Origin: Trichomonas vaginalis G3
Lineage: Eukaryota > Parabasalia > Trichomonadida > Trichomonadidae
Length of the DNA: 64,000 nt
Reading direction: 5' to 3'
Assembly (NCBI RefSeq): GCF_026262505.1
Contig: NC_067206.1
Location: forward strand, 18,807,319-18,871,318
Positions 45,362 through 55,523 of the stretch are shown here, in pieces. Under the pieces are notes generated by a model. The model was given only the letters and a program-made list of their open reading frames with translations, made no database searches and was not told the origin of the DNA. A program made the position numbers and the translations under genes. The stretch's first letter is position 1, and each line of letters starts with the position of its first letter.

Positions 45362-47496
45362 ATGACTGCATGGGATCCTCATGTATATGATGAGTGGATT
45401 CCATTTAAGAAGACGAAATATCCACCAACTCCTGAAACATTGGAAACAAAGTGTGGAAAAAATGTTTCACTACGATCGGCTATTATGAGAATGAGCCTAA
45501 TCAATCAGACAAAGGAAGGCTCTTTACATACTGTGCCGAATGTAGTGAAACATTAGTTCAAGGGCAGTTCGTGCGATGCATTAAAAAAAGCAGGAAAAAT
45601 GATTTTAAAGATCATAAGTGCAAATTTTTACTCCCAATGCCCAACTACGTTCCTGCTGAGCACCAAGTTGAGAATACTCAGCAAGCAGTTGGCTCTGGTA
45701 ATGATCCTTCGTTAGAAGAGATCATTGCCAGGCTTATTGCGAGCCTAGATATAAGCCTTTATGCCACAATGAAGCCAGCATTTAAAAGCTTCCTAGAGAG
45801 CTTCGCCAAATGGCTTAAAAATAAAGTCAATCGCGAACAGGGCATCAACTTTACAATCCCAGACATTGAGTTCACACGGCGCGGTGTCAGAGAGGCATTG
45901 ATTACTTTAGGCAAAACAGACTCCTCTCGGGGCCTAAAGTTCTGCGAGGAATTCCGCATCTTCTCAATTTCCCTGGACTGCGGAACACACGGCAGCCGTC
46001 ATGGTCTATTCTCTTGTGTGTGCAATCCAGGCAAAACAGATCGCCACCAATTCTTCGACACAACAATTTCGACTAATTGGACATACGAGGACTACCATAC
46101 GTGGTTTGATTCTCTTAAGGTTAATAAAAACCACGTAGCTGGAGTAGTCGGAGATGGTTTGCCAGCCCAGGTTAAAGGACTCTGCCACTGGAGGCCAGAA
46201 GGAGCCCTTTTCCCTGGCTTACAAACCGTGTACATTCGTTGCCTTAACCACGTCTTGAACAATGCTATTGTCCACGCACGTAAGCAATGTCCATTGTTGA
46301 ATGAACTGATGAATAGAGTTCACCAGATTATCATTATCTTTAAGAATCACGATATGAGAGCGAGATACAAGATCAGGGTTCCATCAATCCCGGAAACTCG
46401 CTGGCTCTACATATATGATACTCTGTTTTTCATCTTTGATAATCTGGAAACAATTAATACTGCTTTAAGAAGTGGAGATCTTCCACTATCCCTTTCCAGA
46501 GCTACACGTGAACAGTTACAATGGACACGTGATGGAATTCCTCCACTCTTTAAAGATGCTTTAATGATATTCAAGCCATTAAAGCAACTTCAATTATGGC
46601 TGAAATCCAACAAGTCCATGGGTGCTTATGCATTCCTGATGATACAACAGTGCCAAGGGATGTTGGATGAAATGGCAGGAAGATTAACGCCAGATGGTGA
46701 AGAGATTCTCCGATCAATCACTACAATATTCAAAAATGATATGAAAGAATATGGTAGAATTGATTTGCTTCGGTTTGCTTTCGGCTTTACACCGTTAGCA
46801 AGGAAGATCATCAGAGACAAGAAGGGTTTTGGAGGAAAGACAAGCTATCCACCTATAATGCAGTTGAAAGATGTGCAAGTCCCAACGATTCCTTCCCTGA
46901 GGATCATCAATCGCGAGATCACATTTGAGAAACTCGGCGAAATCCTTGAAGAAGAACGAACAGAACGTGTTGACGAGGTAGCCGAGCATGATGAAGAGAT
47001 CCGGCAAGCAGAAGAGGAACAAATGCTTAACGACGATCATGCAGCCGAAACAAATGCCGATGGTTCGAGGAATTCCTTGGTCTGGGATGTTGTAGATGAA
47101 GAGATAAAAGATCTATACACATTCATGATAACAATCCTCAGACAAAGAGCAATTGCCGAATCAACAGTTGATCCGACGATCAATAAAGACGATAGAGCCA
47201 AGGAATTGAGTGATGCTTACGATTTCTTCATAGAGCAAGATGATTCCCATCTTATAAATGGTCATCATCTTGCTCAAAATGATGGCAAGTTTTGGTACAT
47301 GAATGGCATAAAGCAACTAAAAGCAATAAGACCAATTGGAAAAAGGATGATGTCACTTTCGTGCAGTGAAGCAGATGTAGAACGTGTAATATCTGAATTG
47401 CGAAAGACAAGAAATTCAATGAACGAATCATGCAAAGATGAATATGTAGCATGCCGCTTCTTCATCAAGTTGAATGATGATCAATTTGATATTTGA
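45362..47496 (+). pseudogene. hAT-superfamily transposase-like gene with a probable 5' frameshift
   Basis: About 710 residues in all. An N-terminal zinc-finger (BED-like) region spans the start (WDPHVYDEWIPFKK; then YCAEC and DHKC). The RNase H-type catalytic core shows FSISLDCGTHGSRHGLFSCV, then GVVGDGLPAQ, CLNHVLNNAI and PETRWLYIYD. The C-terminal dimer region is SCSEADVERVISELRKTRNS, the hAT hallmark. The first 30 codons (from 45362) and the main frame (open from 45451 to 47496) are in different frames. A one- or two-base change near 45450-45480 is likely, unless a rare intron is present. Acidic low complexity lies at about residues 505-550. The rest is intact, so activity was lost recently or the error is technical. 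Confidence 0.75.
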
Positions 47497-47538
47497 TTTT
47501 GTTTTTTAATAAAATTTATTAAATAATTTGTTTTAATC

Positions 47539-48240
47539 TTATATACGAAAAAAAGAGATCTGACATTGTGTCAGATCTCAGTAAAAGTGACATTTACATG
47601 TCAAAAAAATAGAATGAGTTTAAGTAATTAAAATTGAGGGTGAGAGTAGTATTGTATGAAATAATATCTCTCACCCTCCAATTCATCCTATGGCGCCGAA
47701 AAAATTTTGGTGAAATGCGACCACATTTCACCAAAATTTCTCGGCGCCATATAGAGAACTAGAGCCTGTGAGGTACTGATACTATCCATGTACCTCGCAG
47801 GCTCTAGTTCCAAGCCAAAATGGCTAAAAATTGCCCGCAATTGTTCACATTGCGGGCAATTTTTAGCCATTTTGGCTGGGAATTGGAGGGTGAGAGTAGT
47901 ATTGTATGAAATAATATCTCTCACCCTCCAATTCATCCTATGGCGCCGAAAAAATTTTGGTGAAATGCGACCACATTTCACCAAAATTTCTCGGCGCCAT
48001 ATAGAGAACTAGAGCCTGTGAGGTACTGATACTATCCATGTACCTCGCAGGCTCTAGTTCCAAGCCAAAATGGCTAAAAATTGCCCGCAATTGTTCACAT
48101 TCCCATCTTTTGTTGGTAAGACGAAGAATATGAAATAAATTATGAAGAAGATAATGATGAATAAAATATCACTTTTTATATTTTTGACACGTAAAGTTGT
48201 CACTTTTCTGTCAAACTGTTTTTATCGTTTTCGTATATAA
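47539..48240 (-). mobile_element. Non-autonomous DNA transposon made of multi-hairpin units, copy 2 (two units)
   Basis: Same element as 27013-28208 in opposite orientation, with the same ends (TTATATACGAAAA) and subterminal motifs but only two hairpin units (about 47640-47880 and 47881-48100). The sequence of each unit is nearly identical to copy 1. It lies 42 bases after the hAT-like gene; whether that transposase moves it is unknown, since the ends differ from typical hAT ends. Confidence 0.85.
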
Positions 48241-48585
48241 CATTAAAAAGTATTATTTTTATTCGTAAAGATATTAGACAGAAGGTGGCCAGCCTAATGT
48301 CTATCAATCTTTAATATTAGTAGTAATTTCCCGCATTTCTGAATGATGATTGATTAGCTTTGTTGTTATTGATGTAAAACTGGATAAGTATTAAATAATT
48401 ATATTAATCTTGGCCAGGGGACTGCTGATGGCCAGTCAGCAGCGGCCACTATGAATCATTATAATTATTTAATACCTAAATTGAGGTAAAAAGCAATAAG
48501 ACTTGCCGAGCCTCATGCCCCTACCTCATATAAATAGAATCACACTTTAGTGAATCAACATCAAAAAAAAAAAAAAAAAGGTATT
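48241..48585. other. Structured non-coding segment ending in poly(A)
   Basis: No gene is seen. Nested stems are visible: AGACAGAAGGTGGCC / GCCTAATGTCT at about 48274-48302; a long stem GTATTAAATAATTATA / TATAATTATTTAATAC (about 48389-48473); and inside it CTGCTGA / TCAGCAG. A run of 17 A (48563-48579) ends it just before element 3. It could be a retroposed structured RNA, or flank of the Polinton. Confidence 0.45.
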
Positions 48586-48618
48586 GGGGCTTCCAGGCAC
48601 TTCGTGCCCTCTAGCCCC
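48586..48618 (+). repeat. Terminal T-shaped hairpin of element 3
   Basis: Outer arms GGGGCT / AGCCCC surround an inner stem GGCACTTCGTGCC. The layout equals that at 5293-5324 (inverted) and resembles that at 21331-21377. A poly(A) run precedes it at 48563-48579. Confidence 0.65.
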
Positions 48619-48679
48619 GAAGATGTTTTGTCACTTTTCTGTCACTTTTCAGGGAAAAAACATTTTTATTAAATATAAA

Positions 48680-49500
48680 ATGAATTTTACAAAACCACCG
48701 TTACCCTTCTTTGGAAATAAGAGTAGATGTAAAGATATTCTATTGAGAGAACTTAAGAAACTACCGAATGGTCTAACATTTGTAGATTTGTTCGGTGGAA
48801 GTTTCTATATATCCCATTTGTGCCATACTGTATTTCCTGACTCAAAGATTATATGCAATGACTTCGACAACTATATGAACCGTCTCAAAACATATACCAG
48901 ACACAAACAAAATATTGAAAGAGTTAAAAGAAAAGATACCTATAGGTAAGATGGAACGTATACCATTAGATAAGAAAAATACTGTCAGAGAGGTTTTGAA
49001 AAAAAGCAGAGTATATTGACTGGGATAGTATATCTTCTAGACTATTGTATAGTGGTTCTATAAGAGTTCATGACATTGAAACACTTATGTCAAACGTTTT
49101 ATATCTTAACTATACAAAGGTTTTCAAAGAGAACATAGAAAAATATACTGAGGGTATAGAGTTTGTGAGATGTCATTGGACAGAGTTGTATGAAAAATAT
49201 AAAAACAAGGAAAATGTTTTCTTTATAGTAGACCCACCGTTCTATAACACATATGATTTTCAATACCAAGTAGACTGGACTTTGAGAGACTCTTTAGAAA
49301 CTTTAGACGTTTTACATAACCATCCATGCTTTTACTTTACATCCGATAAAAGTGGTTTGGAAACCGTTATGAGATGGTTAGAGGACATACATGACTATGA
49401 GTTTAGATATGACAAGATAGAATATGAGAGAGGTCCTATAAACCGGAGAAAGTGTCACAACAAAGAAATTTTATTGGTAAGTAAATGTGGTTTGAAATAG
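48680..49500 (+). pseudogene. Dam-like (D12 class) adenine DNA methyltransferase, broken
   Basis: The N-terminal part has PPLPFFGNKSRCKDILL and FVDLFGGSF (the AdoMet-binding motif), and a later part has FFIVDPPFYNTYDFQ (the catalytic DPPF/Y motif) and YFTSDKSGLETV. These are the hallmarks of the D12 class that methylates adenine N6, usually in GATC-like sites. In a Polinton it could mark element DNA or guard it from nucleases. It is the first gene of the element. It has about one break. Confidence 0.75.
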
Positions 49501-49639
49501 GACTACTTGTTTTAGGTTTTTTCCATTGTGTCATTTACTTATTTGACGTGGCAGAAAGATATAGAGAATATGAAGATGAACCAATACCAGCAAATGTTCA
49601 GCATATGTACTCGTAAGAGATATTTTTATCTAATATTAA

Positions 49640-50002
49640 ATGGACGCACAGAACTTAGCGAATGCACAGCAACCTGGACAACCAAACCCAGAGAATATTC
49701 CAAATGAAGTTAGAATACAAACTGCAATGGCAAACTATGGTCAAGTGCCAACAGATGTACAAATGCAAACTGCCATGTCAAATGACGCTGCGTTAGGTTT
49801 GCCACCATGGTATGCAAATATGAGATGGAAAGAGTTTTATACAAACCCTGAAGTGGGATATAAACAACTCTATGCAGATGACGCGAACACAGGAGTTGAC
49901 CCAGAATATGTTTTCTACCAGAGGAGAAACAGAATGTATGAGCTGCAGTTAAAGAATGCAATGGAACTCAACAGGAAACGTAAGAGACTAGGCGGACATT
50001 AG
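49640..50002 (+). CDS. Gln/Asn-rich small Polinton protein
   Basis: A 120-residue protein with two short repeats of the type VRIQTAMANYGQVPTD / VQMQTAMSND, an aromatic middle (GLPPWYANMRWKEFY) and a basic end (ELNRKRKRLGGH). The motif TATTTTTATCTA lies just before the ATG. A small virion or assembly protein is plausible. No family is recognised. It looks whole. Confidence 0.5.
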   Translation: MDAQNLANAQQPGQPNPENIPNEVRIQTAMANYGQVPTDVQMQTAMSNDAALGLPPWYANMRWKEFYTNPEVGYKQLYADDANTGVDPEYVFYQRRNRMYELQLKNAMELNRKRKRLGGH

Positions 50003-50020
50003 ATTTTTACATATAGTAAA

Positions 50021-50314
50021 ATGGGTTTCTTTGGAAGAATAGGAAACTTCTTTCGAAATGTTGGAAGAGGTATATGGAATGGAATAAAATCTGTCGGAAG
50101 AGGAATTTGGAACGGAGTCAAAAATATTGGTAAAAGAGTAGGTCAGTTCGTTGGTATTATACCTAAAGACCCTGAACCAGAAGACAAGCTCCTGTTATAC
50201 AACAGCCTGAACCTGCACCACAGTCTAGTTGGCAACCAAATCCAACACCTCAACCGTATTAAAAAATTATATTTTTACCGTTCGATAGTAGTTGTATATG
50301 AAACTAAGTTCTAA
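50021..50314 (+). CDS. Amphipathic Gly/Arg/Trp-repeat protein, likely membrane-active virion protein
   Basis: It begins MGFFGRIGNFF and has three near repeats of VGRGIWNGIKS type, giving an amphipathic helix with Trp/Phe on one face and Lys/Arg on the other (residues 1-45), then an acidic segment. This resembles the membrane-lytic internal proteins of adenovirus-like viruses. The part after about residue 60 is less convincing and may not be the natural end. Confidence 0.5.
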   Translation: MGFFGRIGNFFRNVGRGIWNGIKSVGRGIWNGVKNIGKRVGQFVGIIPKDPEPEDKLLLYNSLNLHHSLVGNQIQHLNRIKKLYFYRSIVVVYETKF

Positions 50315-51114
50315 GTAAAACGCATGGTATAATGGAATTATTCTCTTCTTCCATCTGTTGTAAACCATACTTGAAAGTCTGAAATACTTCCACTTGGTGG
50401 TTCATATAGCTTTGTAGGTTTTTCGTAAAAGTCATTTGCCAAGCATAAAAAGAGTTTTGTGCACCAGAAAATGAAGCATGAACTATAATAGCATCTGAGT
50501 CGAAAACATTTTCATATGTTCCATTAGGGTTTTCGACTTCATAAAAGTTCGGGTGTACTGGATATTCTGCAGGCTGATTTAACATCCTCAAAAATCTATA
50601 CCATGCCAAGTTGTTATATTTTGTAGAAATATAAACGTCTTCTCCAAGGTCTTCTATTCTATTGATTTTAACAGTTGCATTTTTTCCTGTCATATATAAT
50701 ATCGAGATGGTACTCTCCTTCGTCAATGTTGTACTGTTTTGCATATTCGAGATAGATATCGTTTATTTTTTCTTGAAAAGCTTGAAGAGTTGTTTCTAAG
50801 TTTACAAGCAAATTCACTTGTAAAAGTTTTCCCTGTTCAAATTTCTCATACGTACGTTTTTCTTTGTTATAGTATCGAATTTCAAAAGCGACCGTAAATG
50901 GGAAACCATGTATGGCTTCTGAAATGAACTTCATTCTACGAAAGCCAATAGCTTTTGTGACAGATGGGTCTCTTAGCCATCTTAGTGGGTAGTCAAAACG
51001 ATAGCCTTCATGCTTTACGGTCTCTGTCTCAAACTTTTGACCGACATTCGTAAAAAGTTCATCTAATGGTTTAGTTGTAGCAACTCTTGAATTTTCTTTT
51101 TCTATTGAAAGCAT
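50304..51114 (-). pseudogene. Structural-type Polinton protein, family of 56162-57022, broken
   Basis: It begins MLSIEKENSRVATTKPLDEL and has the same blocks as the whole protein at 56162-57022: YRFDYPLRWLRDPS, TKAIGFRRMKF, NVFDSDAIIVHASFSGAQNS. It is read divergently from the fibre gene at 51133, with start codons 18 bases apart. It has about one break. Its place beside the fibre suggests a base or anchor for it, which is inference. Confidence 0.55.
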
Positions 51115-51132
51115 ATTTTATCTAGAATAAAA

Positions 51133-52868
51133 ATGTCGAAAGAAACAGCGTCTATGAGAGAAATACAACACAACCGACAACTCATTTTGCAAGCTCTAAA
51201 TAAGAACACAACAAACTTTTCAAACTATTCTAAGATATCTGAGTCATTGAAAGAAGGAAACTTAAAACTGACGATAAACCCAATGACAGATGAGTTTCTG
51301 TTTCAAGACAACAAGAACCATACTGTTTGTATAAATCCAACAAAAGGAACTTTAAACGAGAAACCTATAAAAGAACTTCTTTTGAAAGCAGATATTGACA
51401 ACAAAGCTGACAAAGAGTATGTCATTGAAAAAGTTCAAGAAGAACATGACAGAGCAGATGCAACATATGCAACAAAAGAACATACTCATCCTGAACTAGC
51501 AGACAAAACATATGTTGACAATAAAATGTCAAGTGAAGTGACAAGAGCTGACAAAGAATATTCTAAAAAGACTCATACACATACCATTGCAAATATTACA
51601 AACTTACAAGAAACCTTAAACAGGAAAAGTGACGTTGGACATACACATACCATTGCAAATATTACAAACTTACAAGAAACCTTAAACAGGAAAAGTGACG
51701 TTGGACATACACATACCATTGCAAATATTACAAACTTACAAGAAACCTTAAACAGGAAAAGTGACGTTGGACATACACATACCATTGCAAAATTACAAAC
51801 TTACAAGAAACCTTAAACAGGAAAAGTGACGTTGGACATACACATACCATTGCAAATATTACAAACTTACAAGAAACCTTAAACAGGAAAAGTGACGTTG
51901 GACATACACATACCATTGCAAATATTACAAACTTACAAGAAACCTTAAACAGGAAAAGTGACGTTGGACATACACATACCATTGCAAATATTACAAACTT
52001 ACAAGAAACCTTAAAACAGGAAAAGTGACGTTGGACATACACATACCATTGCAAATATTACAAACTTACAAGAAACCTTAAACAGGAAAAGTGACGTTGG
52101 ACATACACATACCATTGCAAATATTACAAACTTACAAAAACCTTAAACAGGAAAAGTGACGTTGGACATACACACGATTTCTTCGCAACTGTTGGTATAG
52201 AAAATATTGCAGGAACGGTTGAAGAACCTGATGGAACTGGTGGGGATGTATTAAATTGGAAACCTCCTAACTTTCCACAAGGTTTAACATCGGATGAAGA
52301 CATAACAACGATGAAATACACTAGATGTAGAAATGTTTATGTCATGGAGGATGAAAACAATGTTAAATTCACTGCTCAAGATTTATATGATAAAAAAGCT
52401 GACAAAACAGAGCTTCAAACGTTAAAGACAGAAATACTTCAAACAGTATATCCTATAGGTTCTATTTACACGTCAATGAACTCTACCAGACCAGAAGTAG
52501 TACTTGGTCTCGGAACTTGGACTCAAATAGTCGACAGGTTTTTGTATTGTGCAAACTCTTCAAAGGAAACAGGTGGAAGTAAAACGATTTCAGGTGAAAA
52601 CTTACCTGCGCATAGTCACTACGTAGATTTAAGTACATCTCAAGCAGGTTGGCATAAGCATAGATTTTGGGATTGGTCAGCAATGAAAAAAGGTAAAGGA
52701 TATGATGTTAAAGACAACGTTCAGTTTGCTATAAATTGTTTCTGGGGTAGCACACAGGGAGAAGAAAACCATACACATCGCGTTTCAGGGTATACGCAAA
52801 CAACGGGACAAAGTAAAGACTACATGCCACCTTACATGACAGTTTACGCATGGTATAGAAATGCTTAG
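51133..52868 (+). pseudogene. Fibre gene with 22-residue repeats and tail-collar-like end, broken
   Basis: It starts MSKETASMREIQHNRQLILQ and has a helical N-terminal part with KADKEYV-type phrases. About nine tandem 66-bp repeats follow (HTHTIANITNLQETLNRKSD, then VG). The C-terminal region has YPIGSIYTSMNSTRPE, FLYCANSSKETGGSKTI, LPAHSHYVDL and PPYMTVYAWYRNA. The ending strongly resembles the collar/baseplate region of phage tail fibres. The last quarter is nearly the same as in the element 2 fibre. It has several breaks, chiefly in the repeat array. Confidence 0.75.
51574..52175 (+). repeat. Tandem 66-bp coding repeat of the fibre stalk (about nine copies)
   Basis: The unit is CATACACATACCATTGCAAA followed by 46 further bases. 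It encodes 22 residues containing HTHTIANI and LNRKSDVG. Copies are almost identical, so they arose recently by slippage or unequal exchange. There are no spacers, so it is not a CRISPR array. Confidence 0.9.
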
Positions 52869-53769
52869 TCGTCATTTTCAACTTCTTTAGCATATTCGTC
52901 AGGAGTTGTCTTATATTTGTTAGGAACTGTCTTTGAAAGTATACCACCTTGAACCTTAACAAGTTTGAAACGAGGTCTGACAATAGTCGTTTTATCTTCT
53001 GCTTGCAGTGTGTACATTTTGCCATGTTTGCCTAAAACTTCATAATATTCTCTTGTATACTTTCTTCTATTTTTACGAACACGAACGTGAGTACCTGTCG
53101 GGTTCCCATTGTTGTCATAGTCAATAGTATTTTCATATGGGTCGCGTTTAGGTATTTCTATTTTTACTTTGTCACCTTTCTGAAGTTTGAAGCCCGGCAT
53201 TCTTTCTTGTTTGTCTCTTTTGACTAAACTATTAAATATATAGTCTTTCTCTAAGTCGGGGTTGTTTTTCATTTCTTCGGGGGAGTGGTTTCCCAAACCT
53301 TTTGTTTACGGCTATTGTAAATATTTAAAACTTGTCTCATCTTTGCCATGGAGAAGTGTCTATACTTGTCGTCATATGACATTTCATTTGCTTCACCACC
53401 TTGTGGTTGGTTTAAGTCTCTTAAGATTTTTATACAACTGTCAATGACACCAAGAGCAGAATGGTTTTGGTCGACAATGAAATATTGGTTTACATTTTTT
53501 GAACGCAGATAGTTTTTAATATCGTCTGATTTGAAAGAACTTTCACAGTCAGATGTCAGTTTTGTTGGATGGTATTTGTCAACGAATATTGTCAAAGCAG
53601 TTTTCACATCTAAAATATTTTTGGACCATAATGGTATGGCTTCACAGTATCTTGTGTTTTGACCAACAAATATTAGCCAGTATGGTGGTCCATCTGTTCT
53701 AACTCTCGGAATGTTTTCCAAGATATCCATAAACCAAGCATTTGGTGTTGAACTAAAGATTTTTACCAT
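52865..53769 (-). pseudogene. Polinton integrase of element 3, broken
   Basis: Reads minus from 53769: an RNase H-type core (PPYWLIFVGQNTRYCEAIPL, TSDCESSFKS, DQNHSALGVIDSCIKILRDL), a MRQVLNIYNSRKQ helix, then a C-terminal chromo/SH3-like part (KGDKVKIEIPKRD, then VRKNRRKYTREYYEVLGKHG). It differs clearly from the element 2 integrase, so the two elements belong to separate lineages. It has about one break. Confidence 0.75.
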
Positions 53770-53838
53770 GAGTGCTTTCTTTGTTGCCTTAGAAACATAG
53801 GGTCCTTGTTTGAATTCGTCATTTTTAACCCATAAGAA

Positions 53839-54252
53839 ATGGGTTTATTTGGCGCATTAGCAGGAGTCGCATCTAGATTTTTGCCAGCAGTGGGAACACT
53901 AGCCAGAGGTGCATTTGGAATTGGAAGGAAGATTTTGAGTACATTAGGTATACTGAAAGAGAAAGCACAACCTATTATACAAACTGTACAGAAAGGTTGG
54001 GATGTAGCACGAGATGCAGCAAATCTTATTCCAAATCCTGAAACAAGAGGAAAAGTTCAAGGATGGATGGACAATGTAGGAAGACAAGCAGGAAACTACT
54101 ATAACAAAGCAAATGACTACTATAACCAAGCAGGGCACTACATGGACCAAGGTGAAAGATTCTTTAACAGAGGATATAACCATGCACAACAGTGGGTAAA
54201 CAAAACCAACCTCAACCGCCTCAAACGTGGGGAATGTAAATTTTTTTACTGA
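53839..54252 (+). CDS. Small MG-start Polinton protein, likely virion component
   Basis: A 137-residue protein: a Gly/Ala-rich hydrophobic N-terminus (MGLFGALAGVASRFLPAVGT), an amphipathic helix, then a Tyr/Asn/Gln-rich region (YYNKANDYYNQAGHYMDQGE) that repeats loosely. Similar in plan to 50021-50314 and 21991-22341. A membrane-penetrating or core protein is plausible. The final residues after about 125 look less natural. Confidence 0.5.
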   Translation: MGLFGALAGVASRFLPAVGTLARGAFGIGRKILSTLGILKEKAQPIIQTVQKGWDVARDAANLIPNPETRGKVQGWMDNVGRQAGNYYNKANDYYNQAGHYMDQGERFFNRGYNHAQQWVNKTNLNRLKRGECKFFY

Positions 54253-54258
54253 GATGAA

Positions 54259-54375
54259 ATGAACAATACAGCATTGAGACAAATGGGCTCAAGATGGCTT
54301 TGTCGGCTTCCAGCAGTTACACACCACGTGTTTGTCAAGTTCTTCCTATACTCAGGAAGTTTTAGACCGACTTAA
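54259..54375 (+). CDS. Very small frame with its own promoter-like leader (doubtful)
   Basis: A 38-codon frame starts MNNTALRQMGSRWLCRLPAV. Its leader (AAATTTTTTTACTGAGATGA) is repeated almost exactly before the next gene at 54434, which hints at a duplicated promoter and possibly a decayed gene. No family is recognised. Confidence 0.3.
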   Translation: MNNTALRQMGSRWLCRLPAVTHHVFVKFFLYSGSFRPT

Positions 54376-54433
54376 AAAAACCTCAAACAACCAGTTGAAA
54401 ACAAACCAAACTAAAATTTTTTACTGAGATGAA

Positions 54434-55018
54434 ATGACCGAAGAAGTTGAAACGGTAGATTTGACACCACAAACAAAAAGTTCAGAACCATTGTCAAAAC
54501 CTGTCAAAGAACTTACAGATGAAGAGAAAAATTCAATAATAGAAAGTGTGAGGTCTGGAAATACAAACCCTAACTACAAAGTCACTTTTCATAAAAATGG
54601 AACGGCAAGTATCTCAAAAAAGAAACAGACTCTCACAAATAAAATATTGAAGTCTGAAGGAGCTAAAGAGACAACAGATGGAAAAGTTTACTTCACTGAC
54701 CAACAGTTCATTATAGAACATCTCATTGACTTAGAGTCGAAATATTCTAAACTTTACAACAAACACAAAAAGTTGAAAGGAAAACAAAAACAAATGGCAT
54801 ATGACATTTATGAAGATGTTGACGACACAACTGTTCAAGCAAGTGAGGTAAAGTCAGAGGAACCGAAAAGTGACGAAAAACCAATAGAAGAAGGGAAGCC
54901 AAAAACTGAAGATAAACCAAAACCAAAGTTTAGTCTGGAGACTAAAACAAGTCAACCTTCATTAGCTGGTATGGGTTGGCGTCAAAGACTTATGGTAGCC
55001 GGTGGTTATGTAAAGTAA
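54434..55018 (+). CDS. Charged Polinton protein of unknown function
   Basis: A 194-residue protein. An acidic start, then a beta-like block (NPNYKVTFHKNGTASISKKK), a coiled coil (about 95-125), a Glu/Lys/Pro-rich linker (EEPKSDEKPIEEGKPKTEDK) and a short conserved-looking end (LAGMGWRQRLMVAGGYV). It resembles 40739-41167 in plan: small beta domain, long linker, short basic end. Likely a virion or scaffold protein. It looks whole. Confidence 0.5.
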   Translation: MTEEVETVDLTPQTKSSEPLSKPVKELTDEEKNSIIESVRSGNTNPNYKVTFHKNGTASISKKKQTLTNKILKSEGAKETTDGKVYFTDQQFIIEHLIDLESKYSKLYNKHKKLKGKQKQMAYDIYEDVDDTTVQASEVKSEEPKSDEKPIEEGKPKTEDKPKPKFSLETKTSQPSLAGMGWRQRLMVAGGYVK

Positions 55019-55169
55019 AGGAAAAACATTTTTTTATTTTTATAAAAATGTACGCTGAGTTTGTTGGAGAAGACCGTTGGGAAACTTGTTTTGTTAGATG
55101 AGAAATATGAAATGGCATACCATTTAAAACAAAATATTTTTAAAAAAACATTTTTTTATTTTATTTGAA

Positions 55170-55523
55170 ATGTACGCTGAGTTTGTTGGAGAAGACCGTT
55201 GGGAAACTTGTTTGTTAGATGAGAAATATGAAATTCACTGTTGTGAGTCATTTGAAGTCAGAAACAAAAAGACAAAAAGAGTTTTAAGCGGATGGGAGCG
55301 AAATGACGGATATGCTATGATGAATATGAGTGGAAAAAACTATCTTAAACATGTTGTCATTGCAACTCATTTTATACCGAACCCTAACAATTTACCTTTT
55401 GTAGACCATATAAACCATATAAGAAACGACAATAGACTTGAAAACTTACGTTGGGTCACTTGTTCTGAAAACAATAAGAATAGGCAAATTTGGAGATATT
55501 GTATTCGAATTTCGACGAACTAG
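55170..55523 (+). CDS. HNH endonuclease with NUMOD4-like start
   Basis: The protein starts MYAEFVGEDRWETC. It has a beta start with FEVRNKKTKRVLSGWERNDG (NUMOD4-like DNA contact region) and the HNH core VVIATHFIPNPNNLPFVDHI, NHIRNDNRLENLRWVT. Such enzymes are homing-type nucleases of phages and large DNA viruses and can help a locus spread. Its first 57 bases are copied four more times nearby. The frame overlaps the next one (55490). Confidence 0.8.
   Translation: MYAEFVGEDRWETCLLDEKYEIHCCESFEVRNKKTKRVLSGWERNDGYAMMNMSGKNYLKHVVIATHFIPNPNNLPFVDHINHIRNDNRLENLRWVTCSENNKNRQIWRYCIRISTN

Noticed and set aside
45362-47496. Possible retrotransposon or LTR element
   Set aside because: The protein shows hAT transposase features and no reverse transcriptase or long terminal repeats are present.
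48241-48585. Ribozyme (hammerhead or HDV type)
   Set aside because: The conserved hammerhead core and the HDV double pseudoknot could not be matched by eye.
51573-52054. Minus-strand frame with MVCVCPTSLFLFKVSCKF repeats
   Set aside because: It is the antisense of the fibre stalk repeats.
51574-52175. CRISPR-like or minisatellite array
   Set aside because: The 66-bp units are in frame within the fibre gene and encode a 22-residue stalk repeat.
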